Source: Bacteroidota bacterium (lineage in GTDB: Bacteria > Bacteroidota > Ignavibacteria > UBA10030 > UBA6906). From it: a stretch of 64,000 nucleotides of DNA. Made by a program: the position numbers and the translations under genes. The stretch is taken from NCBI GenBank assembly GCA_030835135.1, contig JAUQWO010000004.1:1-64000 (forward strand), written 5' to 3'. The notes under the pieces were generated by a model, which was given only the letters and a program-made list of their open reading frames with translations, had not been told where the DNA came from and did not search any database. Below, piece by piece: positions 34,164-42,269 of this stretch (positions are counted from its first letter, which is position 1; every line of letters starts with the position of its first letter).

Positions 34164-34369
34164 TGACAGAGAAAAAGCGCTTCCTCCTGCGGCTCAACGC
34201 CGAACTGTACGATGCCCTCGAGCGGTGGGCGGCGGATGATCTGCGGAGTGCGAATGCGCAAATCGAGTACCTGCTGACCGAGGCCGCCCGGAGATCCGGG
34301 CGGCTTCCCGGCACCACACGACCCCCCGGGGGTCCCGCAGGCGGGACCCCACCGCCGCCTACTGTTTGA
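34163..34369 (+). CDS. Ribbon-helix-helix (Arc/MetJ-type) DNA-binding protein
   Basis: 68 residues. [20 protein letters not shown] (beta strand and helix A) and [16 protein letters not shown] (helix B) form an Arc-type RHH, with the strand residues R-x-N likely to contact DNA. The last 20 residues are rich in Gly/Pro and are encoded by two inverted repeats that can work as terminators. As the second gene of an operon whose promoter is covered by a 32-bp palindrome, it is a natural candidate for autoregulation, because RHH dimers bind such sites. The 3' end overlaps the convergent MscS gene by 11 bases. Confidence 0.8.
   Translation: MTEKKRFLLRLNAELYDALERWAADDLRSANAQIEYLLTEAARRSGRLPGTTRPPGGPAGGTPPPPTV
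34283..34350. terminator. Two tandem hairpins inside the RHH gene 3' end
   Basis: GCCGCCCGG (34283-34291) pairs with CCGGGCGGC (34296-34304), and GGGGTCCCGC (34329-34338) with GCGGGACCCC (34341-34350). Both lie in coding sequence just before a convergent gene end. T-runs are absent. Confidence 0.45.
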
Positions 34370-35399
34370 CGTACAGCGTCCGGCTCGGGTAGGCAAAGCG
34401 GATCCCCTCGACGGCAAGGCGGCGGAGGATGGACAGGTTGATGGACTGTTGCGTGTTCATGAACAGGGCATAGTCCGGTTCCAGCATGAAGTACACCACC
34501 TCAAAGATGATCGCGGACTCGCCGAGTGTCTGCAGATGTGCGCGGTCGAACCGTACCCGGTCGTGCGCTCCCACGATCTCCTTCAGCATCGCCGGCACCT
34601 GTTCGAGTTTTTCCGCCGGCGTACCATACTCCACCCCGATCGTGAAGACTGCCCGGCGTTCCTGCATGCGCTTGTAGTTCCTGATCCTGCTCTTCAGCAG
34701 ATCGGCATTCGACACGATGATCTGCTCACCCGAGATGCTCCGGATGTGCGTCGTCTTCAGTCCCACATGCTCCACCGTCCCCAGTACCGTATCGACCACG
34801 ATGAAGTCGCCGATCACGAATGGTTTGTCCAGCACTATCGAGAGCGATGCGAACAGATCGCCGAGCACATTCTGGATCGCCAGTGCGACGGCGATACCCG
34901 TGACGCCGAGCCCGGCCACCAGCGCGGTGATATCGAACCCCAGGTTGTCCAGCGCCAGCAACAACACGATCGCCCACAGGAGGATCTTCCCGACGAACCC
35001 GAGGGCCGAGAGGGTGGTGGCGCTGGCGGCATCCTCCGTCATCTTCTGTTTGGTCGCCCGCGCGATCCCGTACACGATCAGGCCGTTCCCCCAGATCGCA
35101 CCCTGCAGCAGGAGGATCAGTATGACCGCCGTCTTGATGAACTCCGCGACCTCCGGTGTCCTGGTGATCATGTGCGACGCGCCATAGGTCGCGAACGCGA
35201 TGAGGAACGACAGGCGCGTCCGGCCGAGCAGGTCCACGATCAGGTCATCGATGTCGGTTGTGGTCTTCTCCGCCAGCATCCGGAGGCGGTGCACGATGAT
35301 GCGCTTGGCGACCGTAAGGATGGCCGTACTCACGACGACCACCGCCAGGGCGGTCACCCATACGCGCACGGTAGTACCGAACCAGATCTCGTCGAACAT
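34359..35399 (-). CDS. MscS-family mechanosensitive ion channel
   Basis: 346 residues starting MFDEIWFG at 35399, with GGAGATG upstream. Four to five transmembrane helices precede the pore-lining helix [20 protein letters not shown] with its alternating Gly/Ala pattern. The MscS beta domain follows at [25 protein letters not shown] with [15 protein letters not shown], and a C-terminal alpha/beta domain ends the protein. It opens under membrane tension to release solutes in osmotic downshock. It lies one base after the metallo-hydrolase gene on the same strand, so they are one operon. Confidence 0.93.
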   Translation of the reverse strand: MFDEIWFGTTVRVWVTALAVVVVSTAILTVAKRIIVHRLRMLAEKTTTDIDDLIVDLLGRTRLSFLIAFATYGASHMITRTPEVAEFIKTAVILILLLQGAIWGNGLIVYGIARATKQKMTEDAASATTLSALGFVGKILLWAIVLLLALDNLGFDITALVAGLGVTGIAVALAIQNVLGDLFASLSIVLDKPFVIGDFIVVDTVLGTVEHVGLKTTHIRSISGEQIIVSNADLLKSRIRNYKRMQERRAVFTIGVEYGTPAEKLEQVPAMLKEIVGAHDRVRFDRAHLQTLGESAIIFEVVYFMLEPDYALFMNTQQSINLSILRRLAVEGIRFAYPSRTLYVKQ

Positions 35400-35400
35400 G

Positions 35401-36132
35401 TCACATCTCCACTGCTTCGCCGGGGGTGAAGACAACGACCTTCTTCTTCATCGACTCCGGCAGGTGATCCTTCAGTTGTTCCGGCGTGCCCTCGAGCACC
35501 GGAGAGGTCCCGTAGTGCATCCCGATGATGTGCTGGGGCTTGAGCAGCTTGCACGCGTACGCCGCTTCCAGCGGCCCCATCGTATAGGCACCCCCGATGG
35601 GGAGCATGACGATGTGCGGCTTGTACAGATGTCCGATCAGCTGCATGTCGCCGAACACCCCCGTGTCGCCGGCATGATAGATCGTCTGGCCGTTCTCGAG
35701 CCGGATGATGAAACCCGCCGGATCACCCCCGGAGATGATCGGGCCGCCCGGTTCCAGTCCGCCGCTGTGCTCGGCGTGGGTCATGGTGAACTGCAGCCCC
35801 TTGAAGGACCCGGTGCCGGACTTATTGAGGCCATGCACATTCTGGATCCCGCGCGCCTGCAGATAGACCGAGATCTCATAGATCGCATAGACATGGGCGC
35901 CGGTCCGTTGCGCCAGCTCGATCGTGTTCCCGAAGTGGTCCCCGTGTCCGTGGGTCACGAGGATGACATCGGCCTGCGCCTGGGCCAGCGCATCCGGCGG
36001 CGCGTTGGGATTGTCGAGCCAGGGATCGATGAGCACGGTGACCCCCCCGGGGGAGCGCAAGGAGAAGGCGGAATGGCCGAACCACGTGATGGTGACCGAT
36101 GAGGAATGGGGGTGCCGCGAACGGTGTGGCAT
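35401..36132 (-). CDS. UPF0173/UlaG-like metal-dependent hydrolase
   Basis: 243 residues from 36132, with GAGAGG six bases upstream. It is a compact metallo-beta-lactamase fold: TITWFGHSAF, LIDPWLDNP, VTHGHGDHFGN (HxHxDH metal motif), THAEHSGG, YHAGDTGVFGDM and a C-terminal IIGMHYGTSPVLEG. Members of this group (UPF0173) are conserved but mostly uncharacterised; UlaG itself is an ascorbate-6-phosphate lactonase. It is cytoplasmic and starts an operon with the MscS gene. Confidence 0.9.
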   Translation of the reverse strand: MPHRSRHPHSSSVTITWFGHSAFSLRSPGGVTVLIDPWLDNPNAPPDALAQAQADVILVTHGHGDHFGNTIELAQRTGAHVYAIYEISVYLQARGIQNVHGLNKSGTGSFKGLQFTMTHAEHSGGLEPGGPIISGGDPAGFIIRLENGQTIYHAGDTGVFGDMQLIGHLYKPHIVMLPIGGAYTMGPLEAAYACKLLKPQHIIGMHYGTSPVLEGTPEQLKDHLPESMKKKVVVFTPGEAVEM

Positions 36133-36239
36133 GGTGTGCCTCTCGGGACAGTGGACAAAACGAAGGGTATAGTACCAAATTTCCGCCAATCTTCCTATAT
36201 TGAGGGAACTTCAATTTCTCTGACTCCGGGAACCATCCC

Positions 36240-37727
36240 ATGCGCCTCCGTCTCCTCATCGTTGCCCTGCTCGGGTCCGTTCTTGCCGCATGCGCACAGC
36301 CGCTGCCGCTCACGGTCCTCCACACGAATGACATGCATGCGTCGTTCGTGCCGCGCGAGGCGATCTGGGTGAAGCAAACACCGATCCCCCTGATCGGCGG
36401 GTTCAAGCAGGTCCAGTTCGCCATCGACTCGATCCGCGTGGGGCGCACGGACGTGCTGGTCCTGGATGCCGGGGATGTCATGACCGGCAACCCGATCACC
36501 GAACGCGTGTACCGGGATGCGCAGGGTGGTGCGCTGTTCGCCATGATGACCATGATCGGGTACGATGCCTGGTGCGTCGGGAACCACGACCTGGACATCT
36601 CCCAGAAGAATCTCGCCGGACTCATGAACGTGGCCGGCTTTCCGACCGTTTCCGCGAACCTCGTCAATGACGCGGGCGCGCCCCTGCTGGGCAATCGTCC
36701 GTATGTCATCATCGAACGCGGCGGGTTGAAGATCGGCATCATCGGGATCATCTCGCAGGAGCTGTACAGTCTCGTGCTGCAGACCAACCTTGTCGGTGCG
36801 CGCGTGCTATCGCCCACGGAGACCGCCCAGAAGTACGCCGATGAACTCGGTCCGAAGACCGACCTGGTGATCGCCCTGACGCATCAGGGCGTGGACGAGG
36901 ATTCCGTGCTGGCGGCATCGGTGCGAGGCATCGATCTCATCGTCGGAGGCCACTCGCACACCCGCCTGAAGTCGCCGCTCATCGTGCATGGCGTCCCGAT
37001 CGTGCAGGCCGGTTCCAATACCGAATATCTCGGCGTCGTGGACCTCCTCGTCGAGAAGCACAGGATCGTGAAGATCAACGGCAAGCTGCTGCCGCTCTGG
37101 GCGGCGCAGGCGCGTCCGCAGACCCGTCTGGGTGCGTTCGTGGATTCGCTCCAGAAGGAGATCGACCACGAGTACGATGAGGTGATCGGCACCCTCACGG
37201 GGAACTGGGAACGGAAGCAGGGAGCCAATACCATCGGCAGCTATGTCACCGAGGTCCAGCGTCAGGCCGTACACGCCGATGTGGCATTCATGAACCTGCA
37301 CGGGATCCGGAGGGATATCCCCGCCGGACCGCTCACGAAGCGCGAACTGTTCGAGGCATTGCCGTTCCGCAATGTGCTCACCACCTTCCGGCTGAAGGGG
37401 AGGGACCTCGAGAACATCCTTGCCCATGCCATCGGGCAGCGGGAACCGATCATCGTCGCCGGCGTCACGGGCACATGGTCCGCCGGACCCGGCGGTGCCG
37501 TCAGCGTGCATGACATCCGCATCAATGGCGCACCACTCGACCGCGGGCGGTCGTACATCTGCACCGCGAACGATTATCTCGTCGGCGAAGCGAAGCGCTA
37601 TCTCGGGATGCCGCTCCCCGATGTGATCTATCTCCAGCGCACGCTGTTCGCCACGGTCGAAGAGGCCATCCGCAGGGACCGCGAGATCACCCCGGCCGTC
37701 CTGCCTTCACTCACACGTTCACACTGA
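36240..37727 (+). CDS. Lipoprotein 5'-nucleotidase/2',3'-cyclic phosphodiesterase (UshA family)
   Basis: 495 residues. The start MRLRLLIVALLGSVLAAC ends in a lipobox. The metallophosphoesterase domain (about 22-290) shows LTVLHTNDMHASF, LVLDAGDVMTGNP, CVGNHDLD, ALTHQGVDED and IVGGHSHTRL. The C-terminal 5_nucleotid_C domain (about 310-470) includes GSYVTEVQRQAVHADVAFMNLHGIRRDI and FRNVLTTFRLKG. It removes phosphate from nucleotides in the periplasm, which would feed nucleosides and purine bases to the cell. The P-loop gene follows after 17 bases. Confidence 0.92.
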   Translation: MRLRLLIVALLGSVLAACAQPLPLTVLHTNDMHASFVPREAIWVKQTPIPLIGGFKQVQFAIDSIRVGRTDVLVLDAGDVMTGNPITERVYRDAQGGALFAMMTMIGYDAWCVGNHDLDISQKNLAGLMNVAGFPTVSANLVNDAGAPLLGNRPYVIIERGGLKIGIIGIISQELYSLVLQTNLVGARVLSPTETAQKYADELGPKTDLVIALTHQGVDEDSVLAASVRGIDLIVGGHSHTRLKSPLIVHGVPIVQAGSNTEYLGVVDLLVEKHRIVKINGKLLPLWAAQARPQTRLGAFVDSLQKEIDHEYDEVIGTLTGNWERKQGANTIGSYVTEVQRQAVHADVAFMNLHGIRRDIPAGPLTKRELFEALPFRNVLTTFRLKGRDLENILAHAIGQREPIIVAGVTGTWSAGPGGAVSVHDIRINGAPLDRGRSYICTANDYLVGEAKRYLGMPLPDVIYLQRTLFATVEEAIRRDREITPAVLPSLTRSH

Positions 37728-37744
37728 TCGAGCCGGAGCATCTC

Positions 37745-38458
37745 ATGAGCACTGCTGCACCACATTTCCCCATTCTGATCATCACCGGCCGCCCCGCCGC
37801 GGGCAAGTCGGAACTGATCGATTTCCTCAAGAAGTGCGATCCGGCCGAGCGCAAGCGCCGGTTCAACATCGGCGAGTTCGAAGAGCTCGACGACTTCCTG
37901 TACGTCTGGGAAACCTTCGAGACCGACGATATCCTGACGCGTCACGGGAAGCCCCGCGTCTGGACCGACGAGAAGTACTGGTTCAAGGAACACTTCATCT
38001 GGAACCTGTACATCGAACGGATCAGTCTGGAGTACCGCAAGAAGGTGGCCCGCGATCCGCGGTACCACGACACGATGACGACCCTCATCGAGTTCGCACG
38101 GGGCGGGGAGAACGGGATCGAGGAAGCGTTGAGCTACATGCACGAGGACATCCTCAAGCGCGCGAAGCTGATCTACATCCGCGTGTCGTATGAGGAATCC
38201 GTCCGGAAGAACCACCGCCGTGCACGGAAGGGTCAGGAGGATTCCATCCTCTACCATTCGCTGCCGGATGAGAAGATGGAGTACTACTACAAGACGAACG
38301 ATTGGGACACGCTCGAGGCACGCGATCCGAAGTTCATCACGGTGAAGGGCATCAAGGTCCCGTATGCCGTGTTCGAGAACATGCCGGAGAAGACACTCGA
38401 CCCGGCGATGATCGGTACCGAGCTGGAGCGCGTGACGGGGATCCTGCGCAATTCCTGA
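37745..38458 (+). CDS. P-loop NTPase of unknown function (nucleotide-kinase-like)
   Basis: 237 residues. A Walker A motif GRPAAGKS (15-22) follows the first beta strand ILIIT. Then come KRRFNIGEFEELDDFLYVWETFE, WTDEKYWFKEHFIWNLYIERIS, a strand KLIYIRVSYEESVRKNHRRAR and a late basic region. The fold looks like a small-molecule kinase, but no named family is recognised. The long run of acidic and aromatic residues between 45 and 95 is distinctive. It is predicted cytoplasmic. It lies 17 bases after the nucleotidase gene, which hints at nucleoside or nucleotide metabolism, but this is only context. Confidence 0.7.
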   Translation: MSTAAPHFPILIITGRPAAGKSELIDFLKKCDPAERKRRFNIGEFEELDDFLYVWETFETDDILTRHGKPRVWTDEKYWFKEHFIWNLYIERISLEYRKKVARDPRYHDTMTTLIEFARGGENGIEEALSYMHEDILKRAKLIYIRVSYEESVRKNHRRARKGQEDSILYHSLPDEKMEYYYKTNDWDTLEARDPKFITVKGIKVPYAVFENMPEKTLDPAMIGTELERVTGILRNS

Positions 38459-38487
38459 GAATGAGGGGTGTTCCGTGGGTGGAAACA

Positions 38488-38520
38488 CGAACGCCATCCC
38501 GCTCCGCGGGATGGCGTTCG
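38488..38520. terminator. Bidirectional hairpin, 15-pair stem
   Basis: Arms 38488-38502 and 38506-38520 pair perfectly around a three-base loop (TCC) between two convergent genes. Its core CATCCCGC-TCC-GCGGGATG returns at 45830-45848. Confidence 0.75.
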
Positions 38521-38570
38521 TCGTTTCATGGGGCCTTCGCCGGGCCGGCGCTGTGCCGGTGTCGGTCCGC

Positions 38571-39923
38571 TCAGTGCGCGGCACCCCGGCCTTTGGGGAT
38601 CGCATGCCAGATCATCCGCGTCATGGCGATGCCCGCGATGGCGAAGGGGATGAGGAACACCGGCCAGTAACTCCAGTTCCAGCTCGTGATGTATCCGAGG
38701 GCGAGGGACTGCACGCCCGTGCCCAGATACACCAGTCCGTCGATGAGCCCGACCGCCGTTGCCGCCGCTTTCCGGCCTCCGAAGTCCATCGTGGCCGTGC
38801 CGCTCAACATGCCGTGTGTTCCGATCACCGTGACCGACACGATGGACACCAGTATCCCGAGCAGGAGAGGCGTGCTGTACAACGTCATGGTCATCCCGAT
38901 CACCGCGAGCAGGAGGACGGAGTAGAGGATCCCTGCCACCGGTGCGCGGCGCGAGCCGAAGAGATGATCGGACATCCATCCCGCCAGCATGCCTCCGCTC
39001 GCACCGGCGAGCATCAGCATGAGTCCCCAGTTGTTCAACCAGAATCGCCACGCCTCGGAGGTGACGGGGTCAGCGGCGATCTGCTCCTTGGCGAAGATCG
39101 GGAACCAGTGCATCACGCCGTTCCGCAGCACGCCTGTGCAGAATTCGATCAACCCCACGATGATGAGGACGCGGTTGGTGAAGATCCTGATCAGGATCTC
39201 TTTCAGGTTGAAAGGGGTATTCTCCTCACCTGACGACGCATCGCCCGTATCGAAGTCCGCGAAGCCGGCCTGGCCGGGAGTGTCGCGCAGGAACAACATA
39301 TCCAGGAGGACCCAGAAGAGGAGGATGGCCGCGGGGATGAAGAAGACTAGCCAGTACTGCGGGCTTGCGGGGTTCATGGTCTCGGTGAAGTTGACGACGG
39401 CCTGGCTCCAGTCGAAGGCGAAGTACAGTCCCAGCGATATGAGGATGCCGAAGATGCCGCCGAAGATCCCGCGCTCCCGTACATGGAACCACGCGGCGTT
39501 GACCTTCACGATCGCGACGGCGCCGTAGCTCTGGAAATACATGTTCAGCGAGTAGATCACCGCGAAGGACAGCGTGAGGTTGAGCGCCCAGTGCTCCACG
39601 AGAATGCCGTACACCACGATGCCGAGGAGGATGTTCATCAGGGCGGACCCGATGGCCCCGATCAGCATGGCGCGCTTCCCGCCGATCCGGTCCGTGAGCG
39701 GGCCGTTGATCAGAAAAGAGAAGGCATAGGTGATGGTCCCTGCGGCGAAGATGATGCCGAAGGCCTCCTTCGGCATGAGGTCGCCGAGCGCATTCTTGGA
39801 GACGGTGAGGTTGTACCGTGCCATGTACAGGAAGGCGTACGTGAGGCCGAGGGGCAACCAGTTGAAGAGCCGGCGGCGGCGGAACGCCGCGGAGTGAACC
39901 GGACGGTCAGAGACTGAGGTCAT
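38571..39923 (-). CDS. GlpT/UhpT-type major facilitator (organophosphate:phosphate antiporter)
   Basis: 450 residues with twelve predicted transmembrane helices, starting MTSVSDRPVHSAAFRRRR at 39923. FNWLPLGLTYAFLYMARYNLTVSKNAL is the OPA-family first helix with the conserved Arg that binds phosphate; INGPLTDRIGGKRAMLIGA is the MFS loop 2-3 motif. Later blocks are RERGIFGGIFGILISLG and a second-half motif GGMLAGWMSDHLFGSRRAP. It probably exchanges glycerol-3-phosphate, a hexose phosphate or phosphoglycerate for phosphate. The substrate cannot be read from the sequence. It is monocistronic and divergent from corA. Confidence 0.9.
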   Translation of the reverse strand: MTSVSDRPVHSAAFRRRRLFNWLPLGLTYAFLYMARYNLTVSKNALGDLMPKEAFGIIFAAGTITYAFSFLINGPLTDRIGGKRAMLIGAIGSALMNILLGIVVYGILVEHWALNLTLSFAVIYSLNMYFQSYGAVAIVKVNAAWFHVRERGIFGGIFGILISLGLYFAFDWSQAVVNFTETMNPASPQYWLVFFIPAAILLFWVLLDMLFLRDTPGQAGFADFDTGDASSGEENTPFNLKEILIRIFTNRVLIIVGLIEFCTGVLRNGVMHWFPIFAKEQIAADPVTSEAWRFWLNNWGLMLMLAGASGGMLAGWMSDHLFGSRRAPVAGILYSVLLLAVIGMTMTLYSTPLLLGILVSIVSVTVIGTHGMLSGTATMDFGGRKAAATAVGLIDGLVYLGTGVQSLALGYITSWNWSYWPVFLIPFAIAGIAMTRMIWHAIPKGRGAAH

Positions 39924-40028
39924 GGGATGTCGTGTTGATGTGTCGGAACAGGATGGTGATAGGTCGTCCAGCAATATACCAAATCGTTCTGAAACATGCG
40001 CTCCGTTCAGGCAATCTTTCGCGCGTGC

Positions 40029-40057
40029 TTGACCAAGTCGGGTTCGTTTCGTATGTT
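40029..40057 (+). promoter_or_regulatory. Sigma-70-like promoter of corA
   Basis: TTGACC (40029-40034), 17 bases, TATGTT (40052-40057). The predicted start is near 40064, about 85 bases before the ATG. No known Mg2+ riboswitch fold was recognised in the leader. Confidence 0.6.
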
Positions 40058-40148
40058 TTGCTGTCCCGCCGGGCACCTCTGCCCGGCCGCTGTGTTTGAG
40101 GCGGATCGGACGCAGCCCGGACCCTACGGGGCCCACACCGGAGGAAGC

Positions 40149-41150
40149 ATGGTCAACATCTATCAGTTCCTGAATGGCGAGATCCGCAAGCTGACGTTCA
40201 AGGAGTTGCGGGCAGCCATCCTTGACCACACCAGCATCCTCTGGGTGGATATGGACGATCCCATGGAGGCCGAAGAGGAGACCCTGCTGGTCTCGATGTG
40301 CGACTTCCACCACCTGGCTGTCGAGGACTGTCAACGCGGCCGCGGGGAAGAAGGGCACCTTCCAAAGGTCGAGGACTTCGGCGAGTACCTGTTCGTCATT
40401 TTCAATCCGGTGGAGGGGATCGCGACGAACGACCAGACCGATGCGATCGCCCGCCTCGAAGTGACCACGTCCCAGCTCAGCGCGTTCCTCCTGAAGAACA
40501 TGCTGGTCACCCACCATTATAAGCCCCTGCGGTCCATCTCGTACGTCGCCGGCCTTTGCTCGAAGAACCCGCAGGTGATGGGCCGCGGACCGGATTACAT
40601 CTTCCATATGATCATCGACGACATCGTGGACAACTACACGCCGATGCTGGATAACCTGGATGACGCCATCGACCGTACGGAGGACGAGGTGTTCCACCAG
40701 CCGACATCGGATACGATGATGCGGATCCTCCAACTCAAGCGGAACATCATGACCATCCGCCGCGTCGCCGTGTACCAGCGCGAAATGCTCAACCGCCTCT
40801 CCCGCGGCGAGTTCCCGCTGATCACGACCGATGAGATGCTGTACTACCGCAACGTGTACGACCACCTGGTCCGCATGACCGACATGACGGATTCCTACCG
40901 CGATATGGTCTCGTCATTGCTGGATGCCTATCTGTCCGTGACCTCCAACAGGTTGAACCAGGTGATGAAGGTCCTGACGATCATCTCGACGATCTTCCTT
41001 CCCCTGAGCGTGATCACCGGGTTCTTCGGGATGAACTTCACCCATCTCCCGATCGCTACATGGGAACACGGGGTGCTGATCACGACCATCGGCATGCTGA
41101 TCGTAGCGGGCGGGATGCTCGCGTTCTTCCGCTGGAACGACTGGATCTGA
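40149..41150 (+). CDS. corA: CorA-family Mg2+/Co2+ channel
   Basis: 333 residues from the ATG with GGAGGAAGC upstream; the longer upstream frame has no family resemblance. The large N-terminal cytoplasmic domain (1-265) has ILWVDMDDPMEAEEETLL and FHHLAVEDC, and a long stalk helix. Two C-terminal membrane helices follow, with the signature FGMNF (Gly294-Met295-Asn296) at the pore mouth and a basic/aromatic end FFRWNDWI. It forms pentamers that import Mg2+ (or Co2+) down the membrane potential. Confidence 0.95.
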   Translation: MVNIYQFLNGEIRKLTFKELRAAILDHTSILWVDMDDPMEAEEETLLVSMCDFHHLAVEDCQRGRGEEGHLPKVEDFGEYLFVIFNPVEGIATNDQTDAIARLEVTTSQLSAFLLKNMLVTHHYKPLRSISYVAGLCSKNPQVMGRGPDYIFHMIIDDIVDNYTPMLDNLDDAIDRTEDEVFHQPTSDTMMRILQLKRNIMTIRRVAVYQREMLNRLSRGEFPLITTDEMLYYRNVYDHLVRMTDMTDSYRDMVSSLLDAYLSVTSNRLNQVMKVLTIISTIFLPLSVITGFFGMNFTHLPIATWEHGVLITTIGMLIVAGGMLAFFRWNDWI

Positions 41151-41165
41151 GCCCGGCGCGGCGCG

Positions 41166-41194
41166 TTGCTTCTGCGGGCCTGTTTGGGTATATT
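41166..41194 (+). promoter_or_regulatory. Promoter producing a leaderless mRNA (GT9 gene)
   Basis: TTGCTT (41166-41171), 17 bases, TATATT (41189-41194). The predicted start at 41201-41202 coincides with the ATG at 41202, and no Shine-Dalgarno sequence is present. Confidence 0.55.
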
Positions 41195-41201
41195 TGTTGG
41201 C

Positions 41202-42269
41202 ATGTCGACCGTCCCGCAGCCCCGACCATCCATTCCGTTCGCAACGATCCGCCGCACGCTGGTGATCAAACTCCGTGCGGTGGGCGACGTCGTGCTCTCG
41301 TCGATCGTCCTGAACAACCTCCGGCATGCCCTGCCGCACGCAACCCTGGATGTGCTCACCGAACGGGCCAGCGAAGCCGTCGTCCGCACGCACCCCGCGG
41401 TCTCGTCCGTCGTGGTGTTCGATGCGAAGCACATGTCGGGGCTCGATCTCATCCGGGATGTCCGCCGACGCCGGTATGACCTTGTGATCGACCTCTTTGG
41501 GAATCCCCGGACGGCCCTCGTGACACGCCTGAGCGGGGCGCCGTACCGTGTGGGGTACCGGTTCCGGGGCCGTGCCTACGCATACAACCTGATCGCGGAG
41601 CCGCGGGGCGGATCGGTCCATAATACCCAGTTCAATCTCGATGCCCTCGAGCGCATCGGGATCCCGATCATCGACCGCGCGGTGCATCTCTATCCCTCGG
41701 CCGACGACCGCTCCTACGTTGATGCCTTCCTGCGTGAAGCCGGTCTTGCCGATGCGACACTCGTCGCCATCAATACCGGCGGGGGATGGTACACGAAACG
41801 GTGGGGGATCGACAGGTTCGCGACGCTTGCGGACCGGATCGCCGCGACGACAGGATGGAAGATCATCCTGACCTGGGGGCCCGGTCAACAGCACGAGGTG
41901 GAGCAGCTGAGGTCGCAGATGACCACTCCTGCCTTCATCCCGCCACCCACGACGCTCATGCAGCTGACCGCCCTCTTCGAACGCACCGGATGGGTCGTGA
42001 GCAACGATTCCGGACCGATGCACATCGCCGCCGCGGCGGGTTCCCGCGTCCTCGGCATCTTCGGGCCGACACGTCCTGCACTGCAGGGACCATATGGCGA
42101 AGCGAATCTCACCGTCCGCCGTGAGATCCTCACCTGCCTGGGCTGCAATCTCACGTCCTGTACGATCGGGAACGTGTGCATGACCGAGCTGACCGTGGAT
42201 GAAGTGTACGACGCGTTCATGAGGCTCGCGCAGCGATCATCACCATCATCACCGGGTATACACTCATGA
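41202..42269 (+). CDS. Glycosyltransferase family 9 (heptosyltransferase type), first copy
   Basis: 355 residues. The GT9 pattern is RTLVIKLRAVGDVVLSSIVLNNLR (acceptor-side loop with the catalytic Asp), DLVIDLFGNPRTALVTRLSGAPYRVGY, VAINTGGGWYTKRWG (the nucleotide-sugar motif), VVSNDSGPMHIAAAAGSRVLGIFGPT and a four-cysteine region near the end (TCLGCNLTSC, VCM). Such enzymes add heptose or similar sugars to the lipopolysaccharide core at the cytoplasmic face. The mRNA seems leaderless. The stop overlaps the next gene by ATGA. Confidence 0.9.
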   Translation: MSTVPQPRPSIPFATIRRTLVIKLRAVGDVVLSSIVLNNLRHALPHATLDVLTERASEAVVRTHPAVSSVVVFDAKHMSGLDLIRDVRRRRYDLVIDLFGNPRTALVTRLSGAPYRVGYRFRGRAYAYNLIAEPRGGSVHNTQFNLDALERIGIPIIDRAVHLYPSADDRSYVDAFLREAGLADATLVAINTGGGWYTKRWGIDRFATLADRIAATTGWKIILTWGPGQQHEVEQLRSQMTTPAFIPPPTTLMQLTALFERTGWVVSNDSGPMHIAAAAGSRVLGIFGPTRPALQGPYGEANLTVRREILTCLGCNLTSCTIGNVCMTELTVDEVYDAFMRLAQRSSPSSPGIHS

